A stretch of DNA of 64,000 nt from contig JAGFMI010000028.1 in NCBI GenBank assembly GCA_021030905.1, forward strand, positions 335,413 through 399,412, in the 5' to 3' direction. How positions within the stretch are numbered: the first letter of the stretch is position 1; every line of letters begins with the position of its first letter. Shown here piece after piece: positions 34,712-45,078 of this stretch. Under the pieces are notes generated by a model that worked only from the letters and a program-made list of their open reading frames with translations, had not been told where the DNA came from and did no database searches. Made by a program: the position numbers and the translations under genes. The stretch is from Pyrenula massariospora. Lineage: Eukaryota; Ascomycota; Eurotiomycetes; Pyrenulales; Pyrenulaceae.

Positions 34712-36005
34712 CGCTTTGCTCAATTTAAGCGTCAATGAGTCTCCTACGATAATAGTAATGACCAACCGTAAGCCGATGTGAAAGCTTTCTCAGGAATAAG
34801 ACTACCGACGTTGTCAGTCTTTGAAGGAAAAAAGGTTCCTTGTTGAAGCTGAGATTTTGGTGTGGTGCCGCTCCGCGCGTCCCCGCCACCAACAGGCAAC
34901 CGGACGCCTTTTGAGAATTGCGGCATGCCGGGCGAACGAAGTAGCTCCACATTTCTGTAGCCTGCAGACCGAATCGTGTGTAATAACGAGGTATTCAAAC
35001 TGACACTGTAAAACTGCTCCATGGAGAGTTTACTGTAGCAGATCATGTCGCTTGCGGAATATTTGAATCTTCTTACTTTCCAGCTTTCCAAACCAGAGCC
35101 GCTTCAGCATTCTAATTACGTTCAATAACTACTCACATAGTAACGGGGGAAAATCAATACTGTGAAGACGGACACTGATTTATTTAGAGTTAAATCTTTC
35201 CCAATGCTTTATTGTGACAAGCAAGTCTACTCATCATACCGAATGTTTCGCTATGGCCGAACAATTTATATAAAAGGTATCAAATAGCCTAGTAAGCTAA
35301 TCCCGGCTCCATTGAAATGCTAAAGCGGCTTTTGCTCGGAAATTCCGATAATGTGGTCGTCTATTGAGGTCGTATGTGCTAAGTGTGCGAATAAAGCGGT
35401 GCACCTGACGTTGAAAGACGGCGGATATGGTGAGATACATGGTGACCCGAGAACGCCAAGGGCAGCAAGCGGAAGCTGACCTAGCATAACAAGCCATAGT
35501 CGCCTTGAATGTTAAATGCAGATCTTCTTCCCCCACTGGATCTCACCGTCCTCAGGGACTCCAAAAGATATCCATGTAATTCAAATCATACGATGCAGAT
35601 GCAGAAATTACCAGCAGGCAGTTTACTAGCTCTTTACAGTCCCAAATTATAACAATAGGGGCATGAGCGGCTCTACAACCAGTAATAAATACATCTATTT
35701 GCTAGTCAGGAACCTGAGATTCCCCCCCAGCCAAACAAAAGATCCAGCTCTTCGAGGGAAACCTATTCTCGCAGACCCATTGCTATTTCAGCCGAGGTCG
35801 CCAGAACCGGGACGCTAGGTATGTACCTCACTTTACCCCGGTATCCCATACACGTTGCGACATCGGAACACTCAACCAGTCTTTGGTCTTCTTAGTTTTA
35901 ATTTACTTATGGCCTCAACAACAGACCGCACCTGTGATCATCAGACGACACAGCAGCATTTCATATACATCAACTCATCTCCTCACCGACACAAAGCTTC
36001 ATCAA
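34712..36005. other. no gene recognised
   Basis: Only short overlapping frames; a minus-strand frame of 115 codons at 34744-35091 shows no domain. This probably includes the promoter of the Clr5-domain gene. Confidence 0.45.
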
Positions 36006-36107
36006 CCCCTCTCCACCCTCAACCCCTCTCCACCCTCAACCCCTCTCCACCCTCAACCCCTCTCCACCCTCAACCCCTCTCCACCCTCAACCCCTCTCCA
36101 CCCTCAA
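36006..36107. repeat. 17-bp minisatellite, six perfect copies
   Basis: The unit CCCCTCTCCACCCTCAA occurs six times head to tail without a mismatch (36006-36022, then every 17 bp to 36107), followed by a degenerate CCTCTCC tail. Because 17 is not a multiple of three, the array shifts frame with each copy. The 3' end of the minus-strand hypothetical frame at 36087-36575 runs into the array and terminates inside it. Confidence 0.95.
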
Positions 36108-36575
36108 CCTCTCCTTATCTTCCTCCTCCCCCTCCAGCCTCTCCGCCCACTCCCCAACGCCTGCCAAGTCCCCCTCCCTAGAGCTACCACCGCTTATCCG
36201 TCTGCAGTCGCCATGATCCGCCCACATCGCCTCATTATACTTGCCACTAGGTAGAAGCCCCACAGCTTCCGCGCGAGCGATCGACTTTCCGATCTGCCCT
36301 TCTCTGTGCGCTGATGGAATATGCAGACTCGTGTTGGAGTCTCTCAGCCACGTTTGCAGGTCTTGTTGGGAGATTGGATGATGGGTCTTTGGTTGGGCTA
36401 AGGTTGAGAGGATTGAAGTGCTGTTTGAGAGGAGGTTTGGAGACCGTGAAGACGGAGCCGAAGATTTCGAATTCTGCTGCGTGGTAAGGGATCGAGAAAT
36501 TTTGCGTTCCTCTGCCGCTAGGGTTTTTGCTTTGTGTGAGTGTCCTCGCTTCCGCGTTTGGAGAGGATCTGGCAT
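36087..36575 (-). CDS. hypothetical protein ending in a minisatellite
   Basis: A 162-codon frame starting at the ATG at 36575. The N-terminal 40 residues are basic (RKRGHSHKAK) and Ser-rich; the middle part reads like a folded domain (DLQTWLRDSNTSLHIPSAHR, GKSIARAEAVGLLPSGKYNE). The C-terminus turns acidic and Arg/Glu-rich (EGEEEDKERLRVERG) as it enters the 17-bp repeat array, where the stop lies. I recognise no family. Growth or loss of repeat copies would move the stop codon, so the C-terminal length should vary between isolates if this is a real gene. The opposite strand is open in part, so a chance frame is possible. Confidence 0.35.
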   Translation of the reverse strand: MPDPLQTRKRGHSHKAKTLAAEERKISRSLTTQQNSKSSAPSSRSPNLLSNSTSILSTLAQPKTHHPISQQDLQTWLRDSNTSLHIPSAHREGQIGKSIARAEAVGLLPSGKYNEAMWADHGDCRRISGGSSREGDLAGVGEWAERLEGEEEDKERLRVERG

Positions 36576-36739
36576 CTTGATTCTTCAACCAAAAGTTTTC
36601 CAATCTCTATTTGTCTTGATTCTACTGAAAAAATTGAATACCCTTTTGAAATTTCCGTGTTTGAGCTCCTTCATCTCTAGTCTCCAACCTTTGTCCCATT
36701 TATACCCTTCCTCCCTTAACCCTGTCTATCCTAGAAACC

Positions 36740-37120
36740 TACGGCCATGTGGCCTACAATCGCTCCATAATGGGCCACACCACAACCCGTCCACAAATAG
36801 CCCGAGCAAAGGATTCCGGAGTCGATATTTGTAACATTTCTAAGCAAGGTAAAGTGATCTTCCGGAGATCTGTGGCCGACAACGTGCGGTAGGCCACGCA
36901 GCGGCTCTTCCCCAATGGGGCTCATAATCTAGGACTTGTGATTGGGTTGTGCGGTTAGAGGCCACACTGTGGCCGCTTATCTTGGGGTAATTATACGATG
37001 GGTCGGTTTCTTATGCGGTTAGCGCGCGGTGTAGGCCGCACTGTGGCCGCTCATCATGGGGTGTAGTGTCTTAGAGGTCCCTCTGCGGGCAGCGCGGGAT
37101 GTAGGCCACAGCGCGGTCAA
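36740..37120. repeat. cluster of GGCCAC near-palindromic repeats
   Basis: Related blocks recur: GGCCATGTGGCCTAC near 36742, GTAGGCCACGCAGCGGCT near 36888, GAGGCCACACTGTGGCCGCT near 36960, GTAGGCCGCACTGTGGCCGC near 37033 and GTAGGCCACAGCGCGG near 37091. Two are followed at the same distance by TATCTTGGGG or CATCATGGGG. The core GGCCACACTGTGGCC is nearly its own reverse complement. More copies occur at 39833 (GTGGCCTACC) and 39961 (GGTAGGCCACA). The series could be a degenerate satellite or the remains of a repeated element; there is no coding frame. Confidence 0.5.
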
Positions 37121-38873
37121 GGATTCTGCGGCTGAGCTGACATGGAGATTTGTGTTGTACACGAATTTCAGGATCCGTGTTGTACGCAGCAGGATCTGAA
37201 TTCTAGCCTGATCAAACGGTCTGGGATTATGCTGTGAAACTAAGATTAGAGATCACGTCTATTAGAATTAGAGGTCATTAGTAGCTGCTTAATTTGCATG
37301 AACAGGCTGTAGTGCTAAGCACAACGATCATAACTTGTGAATTCATTCTAGAGGATAGCAAGAGAACGACAATAATTTAAGGCTTAACGAGTAGCACACC
37401 AAAAGTCTGAAGTTGCTCGTCAAGGCGTCTAGCACCAGAGAGCACAATACGTCAAATCGTTTCAGTATGTAGCAAAGGAGTGAAGTTCGCATGAATCACT
37501 ACACACCTAAAGCAAGAGACAGCTGGCATCAAAAGATTGTGGTAGCCACAAAGTATATGACCGGAGTTCCTTCATCCCTATCGACCCTTCTAAAAAGCCC
37601 GTTACGAAGCCGGCCCACATCAGCCTGCGATAAAATGATCATGAGTTTATTGAACGATTGACGGCCGTGAATCCGCCATCCCACCCTTTCCTTTCCCCAT
37701 CTCTCGATCTCGTCTCCTGGTAGCTCAGTAGCTCTCCTAATCTCCTGAGATTTTTCCAGATTTTGCCTTGTAAATCTGAAAGCTGTATTCCGGCGTCGAG
37801 AGTCAGCCGCAGAATACTGTCAGTAGGATCTCGGTCCCATGGGAAGCACGCAATGCCGATTGAGAAACGCCAAACGCCATTCACCATTCACCAACTTTCG
37901 GTATTGCTACCATGCCCGTTCGTATTTTTTTTAAAAAATTGTTGACATTTTTTGTCCTTTTTTTTGAGTCTCGAGAGGAGAATCGGAAGTTTTTTCGTCG
38001 TTCCACCCTTGTGTGAGCCGCACAAACTCCATCGAACGTTGATGACGCTCAAGATGGATTGAATGATCATGAGTGCAACACTAGATATTTCTTATCCCAT
38101 CATAAATACCTCAATAGTCTGATTGGTCCGATATTTCTCTGCACCACCCCAGATGATTGCTTGCTCGGGATGTCACAGCCTAATATGGGACTAATCAGGT
38201 TTGAAGCGTATTTGTGAGGGGGTAGGGGGATATCCATAGGCAAAGATTAACGTTTGCCCAAGGGATAGCGGGTCCGTTAGGACACAAGGGCGAACTGTGT
38301 TTTTCAAAAAAAAAATCGCATGAAATGGGCATTTGAAATGATAAACCGACGCCAAACCGACGCTAAAAGAGACATTGCTAGCCCAACGATCAGAGCTGAG
38401 GTATCGCCATTGCAGTCTTGGAGAGAGCTTCCAATAAATCAAAGAGTTCATTAAAATCAAAGAACCTCCAATAAAATCAAAACAAACAAAAAAGCGACTG
38501 TTTATCCAAATGATACGGTAAAGCAGACTCCCGTCTCTGCGACCCTCATTGGTATCCACTGATGATTTTTGTTGGCCCATATTGGTAATACTAGCGGAAA
38601 TATACCTGTTTCTTCAATTTGTCTAGAAGTCTCGATGCGCGCCCAAACAAAAATATATTTGGATTGGTATCGACATTTCTAGACCAATTAAAGACACAGT
38701 TACATTTATCGATATAGGTAAACGTGAATCAGTCCTAGTGTACCAAGCATACGCCCTGAGGAATCACCATTGCAATCATAGAGAGAGCTTACTGCATCAA
38801 TTGGACCGAATCGACCACCGGTAAAGCCTATGTCTAATTGCTTGGCTTGCATAACCCTGTTTGCGAGTAGAGA
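37121..38873. other. no gene recognised; T/A homopolymers and one dispersed direct repeat
   Basis: No coding frame that I trust. Poly-T and poly-A tracts lie at about 37926-37972 and 38300-38311. A 37-bp imperfect direct repeat, core CCATTGCA then GAGAGAGCTT, occurs at about 38396-38433 and again at about 38756-38793, with six differences. The minus-strand C2H2 gene ends at 38874. Confidence 0.45.
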
Positions 38874-39619
38874 TCATTGATAGACGGATTGGGATATTCG
38901 TGAATGTTGTTTTGTGTGTCGCTTGAGTGTGTCCTTGCGAAGGAAGCCACCCTTACGTCCAGTTCGAGAGCGCTCACAGCCAGTATAGTCGCAGAAATGC
39001 ATCTGCGTAGCTGCTGGTTGCGAGTGCCGCGCGGTAACATGCCGTTCGAGGTCTCTTCTGAATGCAAAGCTCTTCGAGCACTGATTATTGTTGCACTTAT
39101 ATGGACGGTCGTGAGATAGTGCGTGTCGACTAGATATTAAGCGTATTAGTGCAGGCCCAAATCTTGCGTGCTTTCTTGGCTTACTTTAGCTGATGCCTTC
39201 GTGCAAAGCTTCGGAGGCATTTAGGGCATTCGTAGGTCGAAGACAACGTTTGACTTGGCATTGAAGTCGAGGTCGATACATCAGAAGGCTGGTTCAGCGA
39301 GGGTATGGCAGGAGCTTCTGATGTCCAGGCAACACCACTTGTATCTGTGAGAAGAAGTGAAACAATATCCTCAGGTAAGACAGTATCTCCAAGTGTTTCT
39401 GCCTGCTGCATGTCCCCTGCACCATATTCATTGAACGGGAAGGCCGTCCAGTGATTGTAGCCAAGGTCTTCAACTGAACGCGGGTCGACGGCACAATTTG
39501 ACAAGCTTAGGAAGCTGCTAGCATTGAAATTTAAAGGATCCCAATCCCACTGGTCATGGCGATAGACTTGGTCTGAGCCGGTGGTCGATTCGTTTACGTA
39601 AGTCGCGTGATCATAGCCG
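38874..39619 (-). CDS. C2H2 zinc-finger transcription factor (5' end unresolved)
   Basis: Two exons are clear: one from about 39619 down to 39185, and 39129-38874, joined over a 55-bp intron (39130-39184) with a GTAAGC donor and a CTAG acceptor. The junction completes the first finger (YECPKCLRSFARRHQL, then a NRHALSH end). The second finger follows after the usual linker DRPYKC, with C-x4-C spacing and DLERHVTARH. The third has CDYTGCERSRT, a longer loop and TLKRHTKQH. The protein ends soon after, so the fingers are C-terminal, as in many fungal regulators. The region before them is acidic and Ser/Thr-rich, suitable for an activation segment. The frame stays open to about 39645 without an ATG, so at least one more 5' exon is likely. 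Nuclear DNA-binding role inferred. Confidence 0.78.
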
Positions 39620-39694
39620 CTAATGTGGACGAGAGCGAGGGATCTTCAGTCCCCCGCTCGCGGAAGACGTAAAAACTGAAAAGACAAAACAGAT

Positions 39695-39718
39695 TATCGT
39701 GCCCTCACAGGCACGATA
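39695..39718. repeat. perfect 9-bp hairpin
   Basis: TATCGTGCC and GGCACGATA form a perfect inverted repeat around a six-base loop (CTCACA). It sits just upstream of the visible 5' part of the C2H2 gene, so it may lie in its leader, first intron or promoter. Function unknown. Confidence 0.6.
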
Positions 39719-40528
39719 GGCGTAAATTCTATTGCAGAATTTGGATAAATTGCGTTTGCGAATGAAAAGATCAAAAGAATGAAAAGATTGAGAGGTCATT
39801 GATGCTTGTTATACCATCAGCCGCAGGAGATGTGGCCTACCAAATTTCCGTGCCGACAGATGGAGATGGTGGGCCACACAAAAAACTGGACACGCTACAG
39901 AAAGAACGCTCATGCAGATGCGCCACGGATCTTTCAGCCCAATTATGCTTGCCGCCGCTTGGTAGGCCACAATGCAGCTGCATCTGTGCACTAATCATGG
40001 CGACAGACAAGACTGGGGGGAGCCTCTCGCAGAGCCTATCAATTTCGAAAAAACTTGCATTCCAGCCGCACAAGGATCGACGGCAGAGTACGGAATGGGG
40101 AATGTCGTTTACTGATAGGCCCATGACGTCGGAACATACGTGTGGTCCTTTTGAATGGACCTTCAAGGCCCTTGAAGACATCGAGGGCCGGCGTCCAGAA
40201 GGGTCTTTTCCCGGAGGGTTCTCGACCTGCATTAAACCCAGTTTGGCGTAGCCCTCGGTTCTCGGATCCCTCATACATCCACGTAAGAAGCCTTGACGTT
40301 AGGGAACTTCGATTCTTCGCGAATACAAGCAGGGATCCAAATGATTCATTGTTTTCCAAAGCTCATTACTCATCGTAAGAGAGACCTTACGGCCTAGATG
40401 GAGAGCCTCTTGCGCCATAATAAAGTTCCGTTCTTGGCCCGTATCGGCTACTTACATTGCGGCTAAGCTAAAGTTTCGTCCAAAGGGAAATGGCATGCTC
40501 TTGCCCTATCCTGATCAGGTAGGATCTT
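39719..40528. other. no gene recognised
   Basis: Overlapping frames of up to 150 codons occur on both strands, none with a domain. Two copies of the GGCCAC repeat are present (near 39833 and 39961). May hold the promoter of the C2H2 gene and the 3' end of the rvt gene. Confidence 0.4.
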
Positions 40529-43376
40529 TTAAAGCACCATCTGCCAGATGACCTTACGACTCTTCAGCGCCTTCAGCACTCCCAAGGGCAGCAACCCCGT
40601 ATCTAGCACACTCAACCCGCCACACTTTTCGAACAGCTCATCTGCATGGAACTGCACGATCCATGCTGCTTCCAAGTCAACCTGATCCGCCGGTGAATTT
40701 GCTCCTGAGCCCGAAAATGTAAACGGCGTCGGCCCCATACCCTCCAGCTTGGTCCAAGCTCGTTTGACCTCGTCAGAGAGGGAGATGGTCTGCTTCGAGG
40801 GCTGCGCCATGAGCTCCGTGTACGTCTGATACAACAGCGAACTCGAACACTCGCGCCATTTGGTGTATTCTTCAAATGACCAGAACTCTTGGGCGTCTTC
40901 CCACCGGAGACGGCTCGTCTCCGACTCCTTCTGGTCCTGGCCCGGGATGTTATCGGCCTCCTCCTCGTCCTTCGGAAACGCTTCGCGGTAGCGCCTCCAA
41001 CGCTCATGTGAGCTTAGAGACTCAAAATCTTTCCTAGCATCTTCCCACTCTTTGCGCTCCATCTCATGGAATTTGCGCATTCGGGCCTCGGGATCCTTGA
41101 GGAGGTCTAACCGGACGAGGAAGAGCGGGACGAAGGGGTTACGAAGAGCAAGGCCGCCAAGGGATTCGGGGATGAACAGGAAGGCGTCAGGGACGTCAAT
41201 ATTATTGAATCGAGCTGAGATCATTGACTTGAGATGATTCGTAACGGTGGTGCCCTTTCCGTTGTTGCCATTGAAAAGGTGGGCTTGCATATCCTTGTGG
41301 GTTTGTAAGATCTTGTCCAGGTGAGCGCGTCCAAAGCAGTTGGCAGGCCTACAATTTTTGGTTAGCGACTAATGAATACCCAAGGACTGAGCGAGACCCA
41401 CTCTCCAAAAGTGTAACTGAAAAATCGCCCGATGCAGCTGTTCCAAGTCTTGATCCATTCCAAAACACTCTTAGACCCGGCAAGTTGCTTCTCGAGTTGG
41501 TCAACATGTTCGCGGACATGCTCTTGATTAATAACCCAGCGTCCAGAGGCCGGGTCCAGCACAAGGAAGTTCATGCTAACAACACCCTGGGGCAAAGCAC
41601 TCTCAACCTTTGGATCCTTATCCTTGCCATCTACAAGATAAACCGAACCGGTTTTATTGAAATTGAATTCCAAGCCCATGACCTTGGCGAACCTCTCCAT
41701 CGACTGCCAAGCCTTGGCGCAGCTGGTCGGCTTTCCAGCGAGCCACAGGTCGTCATGGAAGCGATAAAGAAGCATCTCTGCTTCTTGATTGACCGCAAGG
41801 TCCATGAAAAACAAGACCAGCTCACCGATAAACTTCTCAAACACGTGGGCCATAGGCAAACCTCGTTTCCGGATACGCACAGGCTCACCTGTGAGCATGT
41901 TAAGCGGCGGCTCAAGCGTCTTCTTGAAGAATTCGATCCACTCCTCTTGGAATCCCATGAACCGAAGCACAGCAAAGATGCTGCTGTGAGCTATACCCGT
42001 GGCGAACCATTGGAAGTCACTTTGCACCACGGCTACCTCCTTATCCAGTGACCGCCGGACTAAGACTTCCGTTGCCAGCGTCCTCAGAAGAAGCTGCTTG
42101 ATATCCTTGGGAGATTTTTTGTTCGGGTCGGATTCAGGTATATCGTCGTCGTCGTCATATCCACCAGATTCCTCAAAGACTTTGGAAGGTAGAGGAGCCA
42201 AGAAAAAATGTTCTCGGTATTGATTTTGGCGTTCCTGCTCGACACTGCTGCTCCCAAAGTAACTTGTGCCTCCATGAATGCCTTGGTAATACGACTTCAC
42301 TGAGCTTTCCCCATGTGGAAGCTGCGCTTGCTGTTTCCAGACGCCACTATACCTCGTTGTGTCCTGAAGCGTAGATTTCAGATAAACGGCCCACCTTGTT
42401 CCGATCCAATGGGTCAGGAGCGCTTGGAGAACATCGTCATCCATCATCACTCGCCATTTGCCATTCAAGCTTTGCCGCCTAATGTACAACGTAAGCGCAT
42501 AGCATTTCACAAATGTCAAAGGAAGGACGCTTACGGCACGACAGGCATACCTTCATCACCAAGGCCCCATGACCAGTTTTTGAGGTTTTTGAACCGCATA
42601 TTCAGGACATCACGGATTTCATCCATGACGGCTTCGTCCTTGAGAAACTCCCGAAGCGTCGCCTTCTTTTCGTCGTTCAATAATTCATTCTTCAATAGCG
42701 CTTTGATGCACCATTTCATGCTCTGCTGGTCGAAGAATCTGGTCTCCTCTAGCATGTACTTACCCTTACTACTGACTGTATCCCGAATTCGCTGCAAAGC
42801 AGACTCCCCCTTATCACCTTGGAACAGGGACGCTAGATAACTCTCGATCTCACCTTCATCAGTATGAAGAGGTTCGAAAACAACTTTTTCAAACTTCTTC
42901 CTCAACTGATCAAGTCTTTCTTTTTGTATAGACTCTACGATCTCAAAAGAATCGGACGAGTCATCATCCTGAGAGGTAGCAGCAGCAGGCTCAGGTTGAC
43001 TTGGCGAGGCAATCCACTCCGTCAACAGGCGGGAGTACAGGTCTGCAAGATCAAGGCGCCGACTGCCGATATCGAGCTTCGAGCGTAGAGCCTCGTCAAA
43101 CTTTTGAAATGTCTCCGGGCGAACCGTTGGGTCGACCGTTGACTGGTCCAGCCAGCGCCTGATGTTAGCACGCTCACCAGTGGATGCTAAGTCTTGCTCT
43201 TTGACTCCAACGAGCAACTTGGCAACTTTCGATCTAGCATTCGAAGCTTCATCGGCAGCCTTCAGGATTCCAGCCTTTCGCTGCTCATAGGAATTACGCT
43301 GCTTGGCGAGTTCCTCGATCTTCGTGACAGTGATAGACTGGAGGGTCTGAGACAGGATTGTGGAAGAAGAAGCCAT
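40529..43376 (-). CDS. rvt: domesticated cellular reverse transcriptase (RVT)
   Basis: Exons 43376-42535, 42478-41402 and 41348-40529 sum to 2739 nt: 912 residues. Introns of 56 and 53 bp have GT-AG borders, and both junctions restore conserved sequence. The protein resembles fungal RVT, a single-copy reverse transcriptase kept as a host gene. Visible: a coiled-coil-like N-terminal domain (about 280 residues); the RT fingers (MDDDVLQALLTHWIGTRW); an acidic insertion (YDDDDDIPESD near 390); motif A in VVQSDFQWF (Asp435); motif B-like RGLPMAHVFEKFIGELVLFF; motif C in YRFHDDLWLAG (Asp523, Asp524); motif D in MGLEFNFNKTGSVYL; then a C-terminal domain of about 250 residues. All three catalytic aspartates are present. 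There is no integrase, endonuclease or RNase H domain and there are no long repeats around it, which argues for a host gene. Its cellular task is unsettled. Confidence 0.9.
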
Positions 43377-43492
43377 GTTGCGGGTAGTCCGTACAGACTA
43401 GAAGGACACTTCAATTGCAAAAAGGAGAACAACTGAATTCTACATGACGAGGGGAATTAGCAGCCATTTTGTAGCTTGACTCCTTGTTCGTT

Positions 43493-43512
43493 GACCTGGA
43501 GCACTCCAGGTC
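43493..43512. promoter_or_regulatory. perfect 9-bp inverted repeat upstream of rvt
   Basis: GACCTGGAG, two bases (CA), then CTCCAGGTC: a perfect 20-bp dyad beginning 117 bp upstream of the rvt start codon at 43376. Its size and position suit a binding site for a dimeric regulator. No regulator can be named and a chance palindrome is possible. Confidence 0.4.
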
Positions 43513-44358
43513 GCCAAGCACTTTCATTAACTTTCTCAAGTTAGTACATAGTGGGCGAGCAGGCAGCATGCCGCCCTGGCTGCTTCTGCCTGGCTCTGCC
43601 TGTTGCCATGCTCCAGGCGGTCAGCAACAGAGCCGCAAACCATTGTGAAAAGAGTAAAAGAGGAGTTTTTTGGTGCCGCACGAGCCAAGATTTGCATACT
43701 AAACACGCTAAAGTTCGGGCTAAAGCACAGACCACCGCGAAGTGCTGGACTTCTCAGGCACCACGGCATCCTATCACACCGTTTCAAACCTTACATCAGC
43801 CTAGACAAGCATCAGTCTCATGCTATCATGTCGAGGGAAAGTCGTACAAAGCCTTCAAATGAGACTCTTCATTCAATTGGTTCGAAACACGACGCGACCG
43901 ATAGGCATTCTCCAAACAACTAGTACCTGACCTATTAGCATTGTCGCAAGCTCGGAGATCCAGGTGCCCTCTTTTGACCGCCTGTTCTGAGATGCATTCA
44001 ACTACCATGATGTCTACTTGCTTGGTTAATGAGGCTATCCTTGATACAGATCTTGCTGGACTTTTTGGGTGATCTTTCACATGACTGAAACACCTGTAAT
44101 TGCGGATTTCCAATTTTCATTGAAACGATGTACTGTAGATGAGATTAGGTCTCTTCGCCTAAATTTTCGCTGGTCGCCATGATTGGCGAGAAATGAGCCA
44201 AAAGTGCCAAGCCTTGGCTGGGATTCCCGTTCTTGCGCTCCGCTGCTGGAGGCTTGGTCATCTAGTCTCTGCTTTGTTCCTTTTCTTCCTTGTTCGCCTT
44301 CGGCTCAACAGTACAAGAGCAATTGCAGATACGATAGAAAAGCCTGCTTTTGTCAGTG
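43513..44358. other. no gene recognised
   Basis: Upstream region of rvt. Two overlapping plus-strand frames of about 105 codons (43551-43923) have no domain. GC-rich near-repeats of CCTGGCT/CCTGCCTG type lie around 43570-43620. Confidence 0.45.
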
Positions 44359-45078
44359 TTAGCGTACCTCTTGCCAGCCGATGTACGGGCGTTTACCCAG
44401 CGAACTACAGGCGACTACAGCCTTTTCCGCAACCGGGGATAAGACTGTCCGTGCTTTCGCGGTGGCAGGCACTGGTGTCGATGAGGCTTCTATCGGGGAT
44501 GGTGTAGTCGTGGAGGCGGTTGATTGAATACTCCCCGAGACTGTGCTCAAGACGCTTGAAAAGGTTGACTTTGAAGGTGATGGCGCCGCGACAGTCACAG
44601 TGGTCGGTTCGGTCGTGTTAGTTGGCGTTGAATGGAAGGTGCTTGTCGCGAGCTGCAACGAAGTCGGCCAAGCTGTGCTGTTTGTCTTCATCGTGGATGG
44701 GTTGACAGGCGTCTTTGGCCTATCTTCTTCTTCACATGATCCTTTTTCCTCCTCTTCCTCCTCCTCCCCCATGTTGTGCGCCGTTCTACTGGTGAAGCTG
44801 CATGATTCCTCAAAATCTGTGTCTTCCGAGCTGACGGCCATACTTCTTCTCATTGAAGTTTCTGTCGTAGGCGACAATCTCGGCTGGGCCGCTTCGGTCT
44901 CAGCACCATGGACGTCGCCAATTCTAAAAACTCTGTGGAGCTTGTCAGAATTGCGAAGCAATCTGATGGATGAAATCGAAAAAATCGTCGGCCCTACCCG
45001 AGAGAGTTCTCCCTTTGCCTGGGCTGGTGATTGATGGCGTTCACATACAATTGACACTGCGGGGGCGGTAGTATTCAT
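44359..45078 (-). CDS. hypothetical Ser/Thr/Pro-rich protein with acidic run
   Basis: A 239-codon minus-strand frame beginning at the ATG at 45078. It contains an acidic run (GEEEEEEEKGSCEEEDR) around residues 105-120 and a long Ser/Thr/Pro-rich stretch after it, including STVSGSIQSTASTTTPSP. No signal peptide, membrane segment or domain. The plus strand is open over much of the same interval, as low-complexity sequence often allows, so coding status is uncertain. No function suggested. Confidence 0.3.
   Translation of the reverse strand: MNTTAPAVSIVCERHQSPAQAKGELSRVGPTIFSISSIRLLRNSDKLHRVFRIGDVHGAETEAAQPRLSPTTETSMRRSMAVSSEDTDFEESCSFTSRTAHNMGEEEEEEEKGSCEEEDRPKTPVNPSTMKTNSTAWPTSLQLATSTFHSTPTNTTEPTTVTVAAPSPSKSTFSSVLSTVSGSIQSTASTTTPSPIEASSTPVPATAKARTVLSPVAEKAVVACSSLGKRPYIGWQEVR

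Noticed and set aside
35855-36254. Pro-rich plus-strand frames over the minisatellite
   Set aside because: Created by the repeat itself; no conserved sequence.
40529-43376. rvt locus as an active retrotransposon
   Set aside because: No integrase, endonuclease or RNase H domain, no terminal repeats or poly-A tail, and introns within the coding region.
44543-45034. 163-codon plus-strand frame with hydrophobic stretches
   Set aside because: It lies opposite the Ser/Thr-rich minus-strand frame; low-complexity sequence opens both strands, and neither has a domain.
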